Part shown: positions 57,201-64,000 of the stretch, piece after piece
Layout: each line of letters begins with the position of its first letter
How positions within the stretch are numbered: the stretch's first letter is position 1
Source of the DNA: Bacteroidales bacterium
GTDB taxonomy: Bacteria > Bacteroidota > Bacteroidia > Bacteroidales > Marinilabiliaceae
Length of the DNA: 64,000 nt
NCBI GenBank assembly: GCA_024401395.1
Contig: JAKSLD010000001.1
Span: 124,001 to 188,000, forward strand
Direction of reading: 5' to 3'
Position numbers and translations under genes: made by a program
The notes under the pieces: model-generated
The model's database searches: none
What the model saw: only the letters and a program-made list of their open reading frames with translations
Told to the model about the DNA's origin: nothing

Positions 57201-60200
57201 CCATCCTGACTAGCTGATGTCTGGTTCTCACCGGCGCCGTCTGCTGTGGTCCACTCATAGCTGTACTTGCCGGAACCGCCCTTGACCTTAATGTTGATAG
57301 CGCCATCAAGCATACCCTCACAAGTCTCAGGTACTATTGATGTTACCATAACATCAAGTGGAGTGAAGAATGTATACTCCTTGGTCAGGTAGCACATGTT
57401 TCTGCCTGCTGATGCATCTGTAACAGTTACTGTGTACTTTCCGCTTGTGATACTCTTCAAGCCTTCTGCTGACAATACAGGTTCGTTTTCAGTACCTGTA
57501 ATACCCGACTCTATCTTTGTTTCACCCGACCATACTATACTGTACTTAGCAGCGTTATCTCCAGCAGCAATATAACCGCCTTTCAGATGCTCTATAACCA
57601 ACTTATGACCTTCACCTTCACAGTGTGCATACTCATCGTCATCAGGATCTGCTACAAGTTCAAAGCTGATAGCATCTGGCTCTTTTACTTCGTATGTTCC
57701 GGTAGCGGTACATCCGTATGCATCTGTTACAGTTACAGTATAGTTGCCGCCCGCAAGACCGTATATAATCGACTGTGTAGATTCATTGCTCCATGCATAG
57801 CTGTATGGCGCTCTGCCACCTATTGGCTTCACGGTCACTCTACCGTCTGCCATACCATGACATGTCACATCTTTCTCTACCTTGCCGTCAAGAGTGAACT
57901 CCTTAGGCTGACGTACTTCAAATACTTCTGTCCTGCTGCAAGTCTTCTCTACAGCATCTGTAACCTCTACCTTGTAGAAGCCTGCCTTCAAGCCCGACTG
58001 TACTCGGTCTGTTTCTGTTACACCGCTCTCAGACAGTGACTTCGTACACTCCTTATCTGAGAATGCAGCCCACTTGTAAGTGTACTTGCCAGATCCACCC
58101 TCTACAATAGGAGATATAGATCCATTAGCACCATTGTAGCACTGGAGATGTGTAATATCAGCTCCCTTTATAGCCAACTCGTCGTTGATTGTAATGGTAC
58201 TGCTTACCATACAACCATTGACATCTGTCACCTCAAAGTAGTACATTCCGCCTCGGTCAGCATTCAATGTCCATGTCTTCTTGTAACCCTCAGTTGGAGA
58301 TGTCTCCTCTGTAAGCGTCAATGATGTTGCCCTGCCACTTACTATAGGCTTCTCGTAATCTTCAGCACCACCCTTGACGTCAAGTGTTACCTTTCTGCCA
58401 TAGGTCTTTGATGCATCACACTCTGTCAACTCATCCTTGAGCGCTATCTCAATAGGCTTCTCAATACCCTTAACTGTAAATGTCTCCTGATAGCTGCACT
58501 GTGTCTTGGCATCTGATATAGTCAATACATAGTTGCCTGGAGCCAATCCCGTGATATTGGCCTTGTCGCTAGTGAAGTTGCTGCCTACCCAAGAGTATGA
58601 AACCTCTGATATATCAGCCAATCCCTTGACTATTACTCCTGTAATGGCTCCGGTATTCTCACCATAGCAAGCCTGATTTGTAATAGTAGCCTCAAGGTCT
58701 AGTGTCTTCTGATTCTTCAATACGAACTCTCGGATAACGCTGCAATCCGTACGAGCTTCATCAGAATCCTTCACTGTTACTCGATATGTACCATCAGGAA
58801 GCGCAGTAGCATTCTGGTTGGTAGAGCCGACAGCAAGTTCTGTCCAAGAGTCATCTTTGGTCTTATCCTCTCCTGTCAATACCTCCCACTTGTATGTTAC
58901 ATCTCCATTGTTACCCTGAACTTCGATCTGTATCATACCATTGCTCAAGCCTTCACATGTTGGGTTCTGCTTCTCTACCTCTATAATATGTATATTATTC
59001 AAGGTAAATGTCTCAGACACGGTACGCTTGTCGTCTGTAGCTGATGAGTTAACGTCAATTACCTTGACAAGGTATGAACCTTCACCCATAGCACCAAGTT
59101 CCGTAGCAAATGTCTTCGAATCAAATGAATACTTATAGGTATTGTCACTTTCTTCTTTAGTACCACTCTGCTCTGTCACCTTCTTGCCATTTACATATAC
59201 AGCATACTTAGGTGTTCCTGTTTCTACTGTACCATTCTTGTATGGCAATGTACCACCTACGATATCGAATGTCATCCATCCGTCAGAATTCTCACAAGAG
59301 ATACCATACTTCAGATTCTCAATACCGAATGCGCTTGGCTCATTGACTGTCTTAGGCTCCTCCACCTTGAGACAGTTGTTGGCATCCTCAACGCTCACCT
59401 GATAGATGTCTGCCACGAGATCTGGAATGACTATCGTCGAATTGTATGTCTCAATAGTCTTCGAACTTGTCATGCCAGACAAACCACTGTAGGTAACTTT
59501 GTAAGGTTTCACACCTCCTGTAACCTGAACACGCAAGCTTCCGCTATTGTCTCCCTTGAATGTTGTCACGTCGAATGGAGTAACATCAACATCAATCTCA
59601 GCAGGCTGAGAAATAGTGAATGTCTGTTCATCCAGCTTACATGTCTTCAACACTTTGCCCTCAGCATCCTTATGGTTCTGACTGACGACTACAGTATACT
59701 TACCTGCCAACAAACCAACAACCTTGTTGCCGTTCATACCGGTCATTGAAGTTGGTTCAGGCTCACCTGTCAATTTTTCACTACTCCATGTGTATGTCGG
59801 ATTTGTTACGCCTGTAACTTCAAGAGTAATGCTGCCTGTTGCCTCTCCATAGCAGTATATATCCTCTGTCTTGACACTTACTATCTCTATCTTTTCGTAC
59901 GTATCAAGTTTCACATACTCTTGCAAGTAACAGCCCTTAGCATCTTCAGCATAGAACCTGTAGTTGCCGGTAGCCATATCCTTGAAGTCTTTGTAGATAT
60001 ACTTGCCACTCTCATCTGCAAATAGTTCTTTAGCCGCATCTACATTCTTGACAACCTTGTAGTATTGCTTCCCATCTTTCTCAAATGGCGTACCACCGCT
60101 GACTGTCAACTCAACACTTGCCTTCTGGTTGTCATAGCACTGCTTGTCAACCTGAGTAACGATGAATGAGAGAGGAGCATCTGGTTGCTTTATCTCAATA

Positions 60201-63200
60201 GTCTTTCTCTCTTGAGCCTGATTAGCATCTGTAACTACAATGGTATAAAGTCCTGCTTTCAACTGCGTGATAGGCCAGATACCTCCACCATAATCATCTG
60301 TCAACATCTCACCATTCATCGATATCGAGAATGGAGCCTTGCCACCCATTGTGTGAACTCTGATTCTGCCTGTTTCATCACCATAACAGTTAAGCTCGCC
60401 AAATTCAGCTGCGATATCAACCTCCAAAGCAGAATCATCAAGTATTGTCACAACTATAGGTTCAGCACAGTCCTTATTGGTAGCATCTGTTACCTTTAAT
60501 GTGTAGTCGCCCTTAGACAGGTCAAATATCTCACGACCCGTCTTAGTCTTGGTTTCATCGCCTTCATTCCAACTCCATGTGAATGCATACGGAGGTACAC
60601 CACCCTTGACTTCTGTTACTTTTATAGAACCTGTATTCTCTCCCTTCTTTATCAAATCTACCTTCTCAGTCTTAACCTCTATCTTATCATACTGGGTAAC
60701 TACAAACTCTTTCTGGGTAAGCTCATTGTCACAGCCATTTGCATCTCTAACCTTTAGAGTATAGGTACCAGCCTTCAGTTTCTCTCTCACAGGAACTATA
60801 GCTTCCTCTACCAACTTGCCTTCTTTAACTTCATACTCAAGCTCTCCCTTGCCGTTTTCTGCCATCTGGTCAGCATCAACCCACTCATAAGAGATCTTGA
60901 TAGCACCACCCTTAGTGTATCCACCAACTACCTTGGCTTTAATCACACCTTCTGCGCCACCATAGCACTCATTGTTGGTGATAGGATCTACCAACTTAAC
61001 CTCAAGTGGTATATCGGCTCCAACAACTTCTGTTGTTCCTACAGCTACACAACCTGTTATTAGGTCTGTAACTGTAACCTGATACTTACCCTTAGAAAGT
61101 GCCTTCTGTTGTGGATTGCCTTGTACAATGCCTGTTCCTGTTCCAGTCCAGTTGAAGTCGAAGTTCATGAAGTCCTTCACCTCCTTGTTGTCTCGGAATA
61201 TACGGAGAGAAATCTCACCGTCGTTAGAACCTACACACTTCTCATAGCCTTGCGACAATGTCACATTCAGTACCTTGTCCTCTGCTACGTGGAATCGTCT
61301 GCCGTATGAGTCTGCATCATCAGCGTCATCTGACTTCAATGTACAGAAACTGTCTACCTCTGTTGGAGCATCTGATTCTCCCGGTGCAGGGGTCACAGTT
61401 ACCTTACATTTATGCTCGTCTGTAATAGTCACAGCATAGTAACCTGCAACAAGACCAGCCTGAATAGCTCCGTTCTTGTTGTCAAGACCGCTGTTTTCTA
61501 TCTCTTCCGTTCCGGTAGCATCTTTATATGCTTTCCACTCATAGGTGTACTTGCCTTCTCCGCCACGTACCTTAACAAAGATTGAACCGTTTCTGCTGTC
61601 TGCACATGTCGTGTTCGAAACGTATGTCTCATCCATGTCTATGTACATCTTAGAACCGAAGTCAACTTCTTGTGTCTTGTAGCAAGCGGTATTGTTCTTG
61701 TCTCTAACGGTTACTGTATAATGTCCGGTCTTGCAGCCTTCCAATGTCCTGCCCTTATCTGTAGCTGTCACCGTAGGACCGTTCCAGATAATCTCAATCT
61801 TGGAATCATCGACATTTGAGGTTGCGTTCTCTGCATTATTCTTGTCTGCTGCGAACTTGATTTCTAACTTACCATTCTCACCCTTGCAGTCCACATCTGT
61901 CTTCACTAGTGTAAACTCAAGGTTCTGTGGATCTGTAAGTGTGAAGCTCTTCGACATCGTACAGCCGTTGGCATCCATCACAAGTACATAGTATGTACCT
62001 GCCTTGAGGTCTGTTACCTTCGATTGTCCTGTCTCTACCGACTCAGCGCCTGTATTCCACTTATATATATATGGAGCAGTTCCGCCAAGTAGGCTCTCGT
62101 CAATGCTTATCCAGCCGTTCGACATACCATAGCACTCTGGGTCATGTGTCTCACCCAATATATTGAGTGCCTTAGGCTCTGTTACCTCAAAATAGTCTTT
62201 CTCTCCTGTGCCAGGGAAAGTATAGTCGTGTGTGCAAGCGCCTGTTTCATCGCTCTGCTTGTCTGTAACTACAATACGGTACTTGCCTGCCTTGAGCTTC
62301 TTCGCATCTTGGGTTGTCACACCTATAGATTCCCACTTAGCAGCTTGAGCATCGTTGCCTTCTGATGCCGCCACTGCAGGAACATACTTCTGCCACTTGT
62401 ATGTGAAGTTCTGGAAGCCGCCAGTGAATGTTACATCAATAATACCAGTCTCTTCTCCATTGCACTTCACATTGAATATCTCTGCATCTGCCAACTCAAC
62501 TGGCTCTGGTATATACTCTGTCTCTACTGTCTTTGAACAGTTATTTGCATCAAGTATAGTCAATGTATATACACCACCACGAGTTACTCCTGTTACTCTG
62601 TATGAATTGTCCTCATCGAATACCTTCTTGGTATTATCTGGATTCTCTTGAGTAGGATCAGCCACATCCTTAGTCTCATAATACTTAGGATCCCAATCCT
62701 TTGTCAAATTGCCTGTCCATGTAAAGATGTACTTGTCTGTTGTACCTCGATTCTGACCTCCATATTGGCCGGATGTCTTACCAGCAGCATCTATAATTCT
62801 GATCTTTCTGCTTTCAGGATTGCAGATTTCATCTACAACAAGTTTGAAATCAAGTGGTGTAGCTGACTTAACTTCCCATCCTTCACTGGTCTTATAGCAT
62901 CCGTCAGCATCCTTCACTGTCAGATAGTATGTACCAGGTGCCAGGTTGCTGATGTTCTTTTCTGTACTTGTGAAGCCACCAACACCTCGCCACTCGTAAG
63001 TCAAAGTTGATTCGTCAACGTCGCCCGACACATTGATTGCTGGTCTGATAGATCCAGTATTGTTGCCCTCACAATCCTGATGTATGTACGAAGGCTCACC
63101 AAACTCAATATTCTTGGTATTATCAAGCTTGAACTCCTTGACTATATAGTTGCTGCCACTCAATTTACCATCGAACTTGTCTTGTCCTGCCTCGAATGTA

Positions 63201-64000
63201 TCAGTAATGGTAACCTTATAAACACCTGGCTTAAGGTTGCTGAGCGACTTAACGTTCTGTGGCAACTCTGGATTCTTTTCATCGAAATTTGGATACTCAG
63301 AATCCGCACCAAGGTCTATGCGCTCCCACTTGTATGTCAGCTTTCCTGTGTTACCAGTTACCTCTACAGCAATCTGACCATCACCCTCCATGCTTACACA
63401 TGATGGATTCTTGACCTCACTCTCCAATTGCATATCGGTAATAGTGAATGTCTTCTCATCCTGACACCGTTGCGTCGAATTAAGATCGGTAATGGTCAAG
63501 ACATAATTACCAGGCAAGATACGTTCATCCTTATCATCCTTATCACCCTTAGTCCAAGAGATAGTATACTTAGGAAGAGCATCAGCATCAGAGGTACGAG
63601 TATCTTCCAGTGTATATGTCTCGGTACGGTTAGATGCTCCTTCAGAACCTGTCAACACCGCCTGATAATGGAAATATTTCTTTCCATCACTTGATGCAAC
63701 TGAGACACCGCCCTCGATAGTCGCAGTAACGATACCTCTCGTAGAATAAGAATTATTCTCAAGATCATTATCTACAGCTAACTGATAAGACACGAGTGAT
63801 AAGTTGAGCGAAGATGGCTGCTTAATGGTCACCTTATAGAATGGCTCTGTAGTCTCCTCATATTTCTTAGACTCTTCGGTCTCTGTACTATCATGTTTAT
63901 AGAACTTCTGACATACACAACCATTAGCATCAGAGATGCGGAATTGATAAACATCATCAGCAGCCTTCAACCCATCGAATACATAGAATCCAGTTCTCGT
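48290..64000 (-). CDS. Giant SprB-like surface adhesin with type IX type-B sorting domain (5' end outside the window)
   Basis: The frame is open to the right edge, so the N-terminus and signal peptide are missing and more than 5,230 residues are visible. The order is about 27 SprB-type repeats (C-x-G-x-x-x-G-x-I ... GG ... YxYxW, then LxAGxYxVxVxDxxGC), an Ig-like transition, about 19 modules of a second kind (AGxDxxxC ... GxWxxxxGGG ... LxxGxNxFRWTI), two PKD domains (about 48,590-49,080; motifs YHWDFGDGTTS and YLWSFGDGSTS), and a C-terminal CHU_C/type B domain (FNRWGQKVFE ... WDGKFNG). Type IX secretion would carry it to the surface, with the adjacent PorP/SprF as partner. SprB drives gliding in flavobacteria; here adhesion is more likely. 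Confidence 0.93.
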   Translation of the reverse strand, partial: TRTGFYVFDGLKAADDVYQFRISDANGCVCQKFYKHDSTETEESKKYEETTEPFYKVTIKQPSSLNLSLVSYQLAVDNDLENNSYSTRGIVTATIEGGVSVASSDGKKYFHYQAVLTGSEGASNRTETYTLEDTRTSDADALPKYTISWTKGDKDDKDERILPGNYVLTITDLNSTQRCQDEKTFTITDMQLESEVKNPSCVSMEGDGQIAVEVTGNTGKLTYKWERIDLGADSEYPNFDEKNPELPQNVKSLSNLKPGVYKVTITDTFEAGQDKFDGKLSGSNYIVKEFKLDNTKNIEFGEPSYIHQDCEGNNTGSIRPAINVSGDVDESTLTYEWRGVGGFTSTEKNISNLAPGTYYLTVKDADGCYKTSEGWEVKSATPLDFKLVVDEICNPESRKIRIIDAAGKTSGQYGGQNRGTTDKYIFTWTGNLTKDWDPKYYETKDVADPTQENPDNTKKVFDEDNSYRVTGVTRGGVYTLTILDANNCSKTVETEYIPEPVELADAEIFNVKCNGEETGIIDVTFTGGFQNFTYKWQKYVPAVAASEGNDAQAAKWESIGVTTQDAKKLKAGKYRIVVTDKQSDETGACTHDYTFPGTGEKDYFEVTEPKALNILGETHDPECYGMSNGWISIDESLLGGTAPYIYKWNTGAESVETGQSKVTDLKAGTYYVLVMDANGCTMSKSFTLTDPQNLEFTLVKTDVDCKGENGKLEIKFAADKNNAENATSNVDDSKIEIIWNGPTVTATDKGRTLEGCKTGHYTVTVRDKNNTACYKTQEVDFGSKMYIDMDETYVSNTTCADSRNGSIFVKVRGGEGKYTYEWKAYKDATGTEEIENSGLDNKNGAIQAGLVAGYYAVTITDEHKCKVTVTPAPGESDAPTEVDSFCTLKSDDADDADSYGRRFHVAEDKVLNVTLSQGYEKCVGSNDGEISLRIFRDNKEVKDFMNFDFNWTGTGTGIVQGNPQQKALSKGKYQVTVTDLITGCVAVGTTEVVGADIPLEVKLVDPITNNECYGGAEGVIKAKVVGGYTKGGAIKISYEWVDADQMAENGKGELEYEVKEGKLVEEAIVPVREKLKAGTYTLKVRDANGCDNELTQKEFVVTQYDKIEVKTEKVDLIKKGENTGSIKVTEVKGGVPPYAFTWSWNEGDETKTKTGREIFDLSKGDYTLKVTDATNKDCAEPIVVTILDDSALEVDIAAEFGELNCYGDETGRIRVHTMGGKAPFSISMNGEMLTDDYGGGIWPITQLKAGLYTIVVTDANQAQERKTIEIKQPDAPLSFIVTQVDKQCYDNQKASVELTVSGGTPFEKDGKQYYKVVKNVDAAKELFADESGKYIYKDFKDMATGNYRFYAEDAKGCYLQEYVKLDTYEKIEIVSVKTEDIYCYGEATGSITLEVTGVTNPTYTWSSEKLTGEPEPTSMTGMNGNKVVGLLAGKYTVVVSQNHKDAEGKVLKTCKLDEQTFTISQPAEIDVDVTPFDVTTFKGDNSGSLRVQVTGGVKPYKVTYSGLSGMTSSKTIETYNSTIVIPDLVADIYQVSVEDANNCLKVEEPKTVNEPSAFGIENLKYGISCENSDGWMTFDIVGGTLPYKNGTVETGTPKYAVYVNGKKVTEQSGTKEESDNTYKYSFDSKTFATELGAMGEGSYLVKVIDVNSSATDDKRTVSETFTLNNIHIIEVEKQNPTCEGLSNGMIQIEVQGNNGDVTYKWEVLTGEDKTKDDSWTELAVGSTNQNATALPDGTYRVTVKDSDEARTDCSVIREFVLKNQKTLDLEATITNQACYGENTGAITGVIVKGLADISEVSYSWVGSNFTSDKANITGLAPGNYVLTISDAKTQCSYQETFTVKGIEKPIEIALKDELTECDASKTYGRKVTLDVKGGAEDYEKPIVSGRATSLTLTEETSPTEGYKKTWTLNADRGGMYYFEVTDVNGCMVSSTITINDELAIKGADITHLQCYNGANGSISPIVEGGSGKYTYKWAAFSDKECTKSLSESGVTETDRVQSGLKAGFYKVEVTDAVEKTCSRTEVFEVRQPKEFTLDGKVEKDVTCHGMADGRVTVKPIGGRAPYSYAWSNESTQSIIYGLAGGNYTVTVTDAYGCTATGTYEVKEPDAISFELVADPDDDEYAHCEGEGHKLVIEHLKGGYIAAGDNAAKYSIVWSGETKIESGITGTENEPVLSAEGLKSITSGKYTVTVTDASAGRNMCYLTKEYTFFTPLDVMVTSIVPETCEGMLDGAINIKVKGGSGKYSYEWTTADGAGENQTSASQDGLKTGTYSLVVTDDVTGCTYLTGDILVGRSHNLVVEDKIVDVKCAGDDNGSIKLTIAGGSGDYNLQWVGACNTLEKKQRARSAEGETSVTAIQPQLTRGQYSVTISDNKYGCEVIKHYFVDGSEWPLEIKSVQATDVKCVDESTGSIEVEVIGGFEQGGYTFDWSGENTGFVNTSTEKGKCKVEGLKAGTYQVVISDSKGCSINSGDIRVMEPVNKLKAEVSNIVDVKIKGQSTGEITVQVSGGAGSHTYTWYKYDENKELVKLDDKNGARVIGLATGYYRFEVVDENYQEEEEGATGCQVVIDKIYVGEPEADLTAIVSHTDITPCNGDSNGTIDVDVHGGVMPYTIICQKASGVQIEKVVGLSSLNVEGLPAGKYRIEVIDANNNRCVSENFTGGQEVEIKQPDVLTLTKTWESSSIITCYGTATGSFKIDVAGGRKDADDKHNYMLVVSGNNYSNTYKDFNGTKEFTDMAAGEYQIMVVDDSDGDGIFNKNTDCWIADTIMVKQPEAHVELSKVVSDADQSYICEGSERELKLVVSNWTKVTEEKPLYVAIRQDDMSSTDKVYKVTTSPFIFAVNPLKTATYRIVAIAESEADCKAIDGCGCGTFDAEAEIVEVRPRPRAFINGDYTGENSICYGEQIQASIDITNADATPWNVVVTDGRNNFEYSNITESPYVFSYYPTESGLSELTLVSLNDAYCRSIEADLTGKASVEVNSLPTIKIHGSQTICSNEEAELEFTVKGGTAPYIITYFYMKDEIEVTQTLVNVTPDENGIVTAKVSPKVTTDYRIGGCVDSKGCSPAVVDGVVTVAVKQLPGIPGEIKSDKMHLEDFVCQGEEGVMFSIAPVENANGYQWILPEGMTISAGDGSTNITVDVSKDFKGGILGVMALSDCGESQMREKLISVNYLPATPETGIKVRNVEMESALFCQGEKSIHLSIDQIKYAATYEWDLPHGMSVVYGKETSSIVVEVAETITHINGRIRVRGVNTCGEGDWSKELNVEVNPKPVVNAGDDKNICGDEYELVATVLNDGETGYWTRVHGGSDFEGDSKSAVCKVNNLSQGDNIFSWTVTTAKGCSMSDEVIIRNNKLNIYAQAGNGLICDGTTEVTGTIVPRGAKGTWSIVGKGEFENANESTTMLTNLKQGENTIRWSIDQNGCVSSADVTFINSQPDLATVEVNPGESSARLVTPDMYSLDREGQETAYRYVVCGTEVTLRGSDVSKAIFADQYAEWERVSGGSTISDIHSQEIHITDLTNGDNIFRYTIKNGSCKSVVTVNIFNAQLTVDAGKDDTSCDGTYTFNASRVPYGCEGHWTYDRSDKASDATIDNMSSPMARVTDLGRGKNKFTWTITQEGCVSSDDVIITNNAVTPATVEADQTVCDGETTLTGNSINPKFEHAEWRVVEGHADIDDLTDPRSAARNFARGKNVLRWTISSNEGGCSSYANLIVMNNGFEVDAGRDFPVCSPQTEVVAKVPNINGLWSGEWTGVAGKGQFTFSDPTNVRTNVGGLQYGDNYLVWSVTTNNGHCVSSDTIIISNNTPKLVSDLSNEFAGPDQTDLTANHTTMAAIAVADGFGQGSWSLVMGGGHIDESEVHNPNAQITHLAQGTSTFRWTVRNKGCEISDDVNITFGSVTAAEAGDNVYNLCGDVYKLSANGPFNGIGRWRVIEGGGQFDDVSNPRTWVRGLKQGKNLFEWSITYNSGVMRDSVEIWNLTVTDAYAGEDRTICSYEFDLQGNEPKERPYDIVKIDGSVQHVESFVEWNLISGGCSFSAEGLPAGVNPRNQRCPVVENLMQGENSFIYRITNGVCASTDTITIKNDMADRATVVGQDSVLTTCDGSIQLNPNSPTYGTGYWLVASGGSAKFIDNYAYDLGQGENTLIWRIETEKGGLCNSEAKVKVINNQPSEADAGPDTPLTVCGSTSILSGNKPMYFTEAYWELIEGGGRFMNPDTTDTDNPYVDRVVLHRNDGTENQTLTVKGLAFGKNRFRWVIKNEECMTSDEVVLDNIYIKSEAGDVAPLCTDSVQLTANNPNPGVGRWSIKAGEGRGSFDNPIDPHTMVRNLGNGRNVLLWTVNYLDCPSVDSVVVINNMATPAKITGGFQQLCDVDATILSAGELAIDGTGDFVERGHWDIAEGGGTIVFPDQPSTPVRNVPFNKNGNRYRWTVTRVYKEAVTCVSTADVTIEYNKVKASAGVDQQICDDKTVLQANDPGYAVGSWSIIGAASAGIFAEPNNPNTKITNLARGKNILRWTTSYKGCTDFDEVVITNGKPSIPNAGGLQTLCSDFTTLDAYKPEVGIGEWEVIMGKAEFKDKYNPRSYVDLGKGENVFRWKVTQKTAFMVGLDENGAEHYDTLTCILSDDVHIQNNKPDTPQAGTDEAICSNDFELKAVTPTYGNGIWTIVEEGGGKIEDPTSPRTKISNLAYGRTTLEWKVSVNGMCAESDRITLTNFTPTNSDAGPDDKDCSDCRVLDANTPIIGKGHWEVVSGSLNDALGNQSFANPIDPKTEVCNLIFGENKFLWVIENIGTYDGASFKCQSIDTVSVWNLIPDMAKAGDDMIRCKNNTFMNANEPSIGVGQWRLLQGEGELVDSTDAKTEVINLGYGENIFRWTISYGNCITESDIVVYCQKADPYAGENDITYQDEYILNAGNPGKLTGYWTYLGSSKDIHFKDSTDYHTLVTGLNRGVNTFRWTIKTDDCEVFDEVSIVYKTIPVAGFTMDVENGCFPLTVRFTDESTEASEYHWDFGDGTTSTIRNPTHTYLLPGTYEVILRVPGPEGKVSTFSRFVESYDHPVASFDAAPQLLYLPDDKVYFVNHSVDATKYLWSFGDGSTSTDKNPSYQYDRSGQYTVSLRVWNEFGCENDTTKENFIEARRGGFIVFPNSFAPREDITGNNSIFSVNATFRPVYQDVETFHLEIFNRWGQKVFETDDINNGWDGKFNGGLAPAGIYVWVARGQYTSGKGYDKSGQVLIVK
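49080..54190 (-). repeat. Block of about 19 Ig-like modules in the giant adhesin
   Basis: Each module of about 80-100 residues starts with AGxD or a variant and a single Cys, carries GxW in the middle, and ends with an FRWTI-like strand plus SSDxVxIxNN. One module (near 52,520-52,620, LSNEFAGPDQTDLTANHTT) has lost the Cys, and another near 49,300 (AGENDITYQDEYIL) has as well. Confidence 0.8.
55690..63430 (-). repeat. Block of about 27 SprB-type repeats in the giant adhesin
   Basis: Repeats of 80-110 residues share CxGxxxGxI at the start and a YxVxVTDxxGC end. Spacing and sequence vary a lot between copies, so they are old repeats, not a recent expansion. Several copies (for example VKTEKVDLIKKGENTGSI and VTPFDVTTFKGDNSGSL) replace the first Cys. 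Confidence 0.8.

Overview
The window reads as chromosomal DNA of a gut- or rumen-type member of the Bacteroidales, probably Prevotellaceae-like. The evidence is three SusC/SusD pairs, a hybrid two-component regulator, many lipoproteins with a bare SxC/AxC lipobox, a type IX secretion (PorP/SprF plus type B sorting domain) locus, and the Bacteroidetes promoter box TAnnTTTG (TACCTTTG in front of queC, rpsU and the ompH-like gene). No tRNA, rRNA, transposase, integrase or CRISPR array was seen. The genus call is inference.

Layout. 1-0.83 kb: a small lipoprotein gene inside a pair of perfect 14-bp inverted repeats. 1.0-8.1 kb (minus): a SusC/SusD locus with a zinc metallopeptidase lipoprotein and a DUF4302 lipoprotein. 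8.3-8.75 kb: an unusual tandem repeat array. 8.8-11.3 kb (plus): a sodium-dependent transporter and a membrane-anchored helix-hairpin-helix protein. 11.3-20.4 kb (minus): RNase R, a hybrid two-component regulator, a periplasmic TPR protein and type III pantothenate kinase. 20.4-23.35 kb (plus): a queuosine-precursor operon queC-queE-queF behind what looks like a minimal preQ1-I riboswitch, then rpsU. 23.36-26.36 kb (minus): a haem-motif beta-propeller lipoprotein and a DUF6057 membrane protein. 26.4-26.8 kb: a second copy of the repeat array. 26.9-40.6 kb (minus): a xylan utilisation locus in the order SusC-SusD-SusC-SusD-surface lipoprotein-GH10, matching the xusA-E/xyn10 arrangement. 41.2-46.7 kb (plus): an OmpH/Skp-like lipoprotein, a 5'-nucleotidase-type lipoprotein and an AsmA-family protein, with a third, eroded repeat element between the first two. 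47.2-64.0 kb (minus): a PorP/SprF protein and, upstream of it, a giant SprB-like adhesin of more than 5,230 residues whose 5' end lies outside the window.

How it fits together. The xylan locus would bind xylan and import xylo-oligosaccharides at the outer membrane, with the GH10 enzyme cutting surface-bound chains. The hybrid regulator could control a glycan locus, but it lies 9 kb or more from both and its target is not evident. queC, queE and queF cover preQ0 to preQ1 synthesis and could be under preQ1 feedback. The giant adhesin would be exported by the type IX system and held by its PorP/SprF partner.

The most novel signal is a dispersed non-coding repeat family at 8.4, 26.5 and 42.0 kb, with a possible remnant inside coaX. 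Each unit is a short hairpin with a T-rich loop followed by degenerate 11-bp repeats, giving unit lengths of 88/89 and 77 bp. The hairpin arms show a compensatory change between loci. I do not recognise it as any named element.
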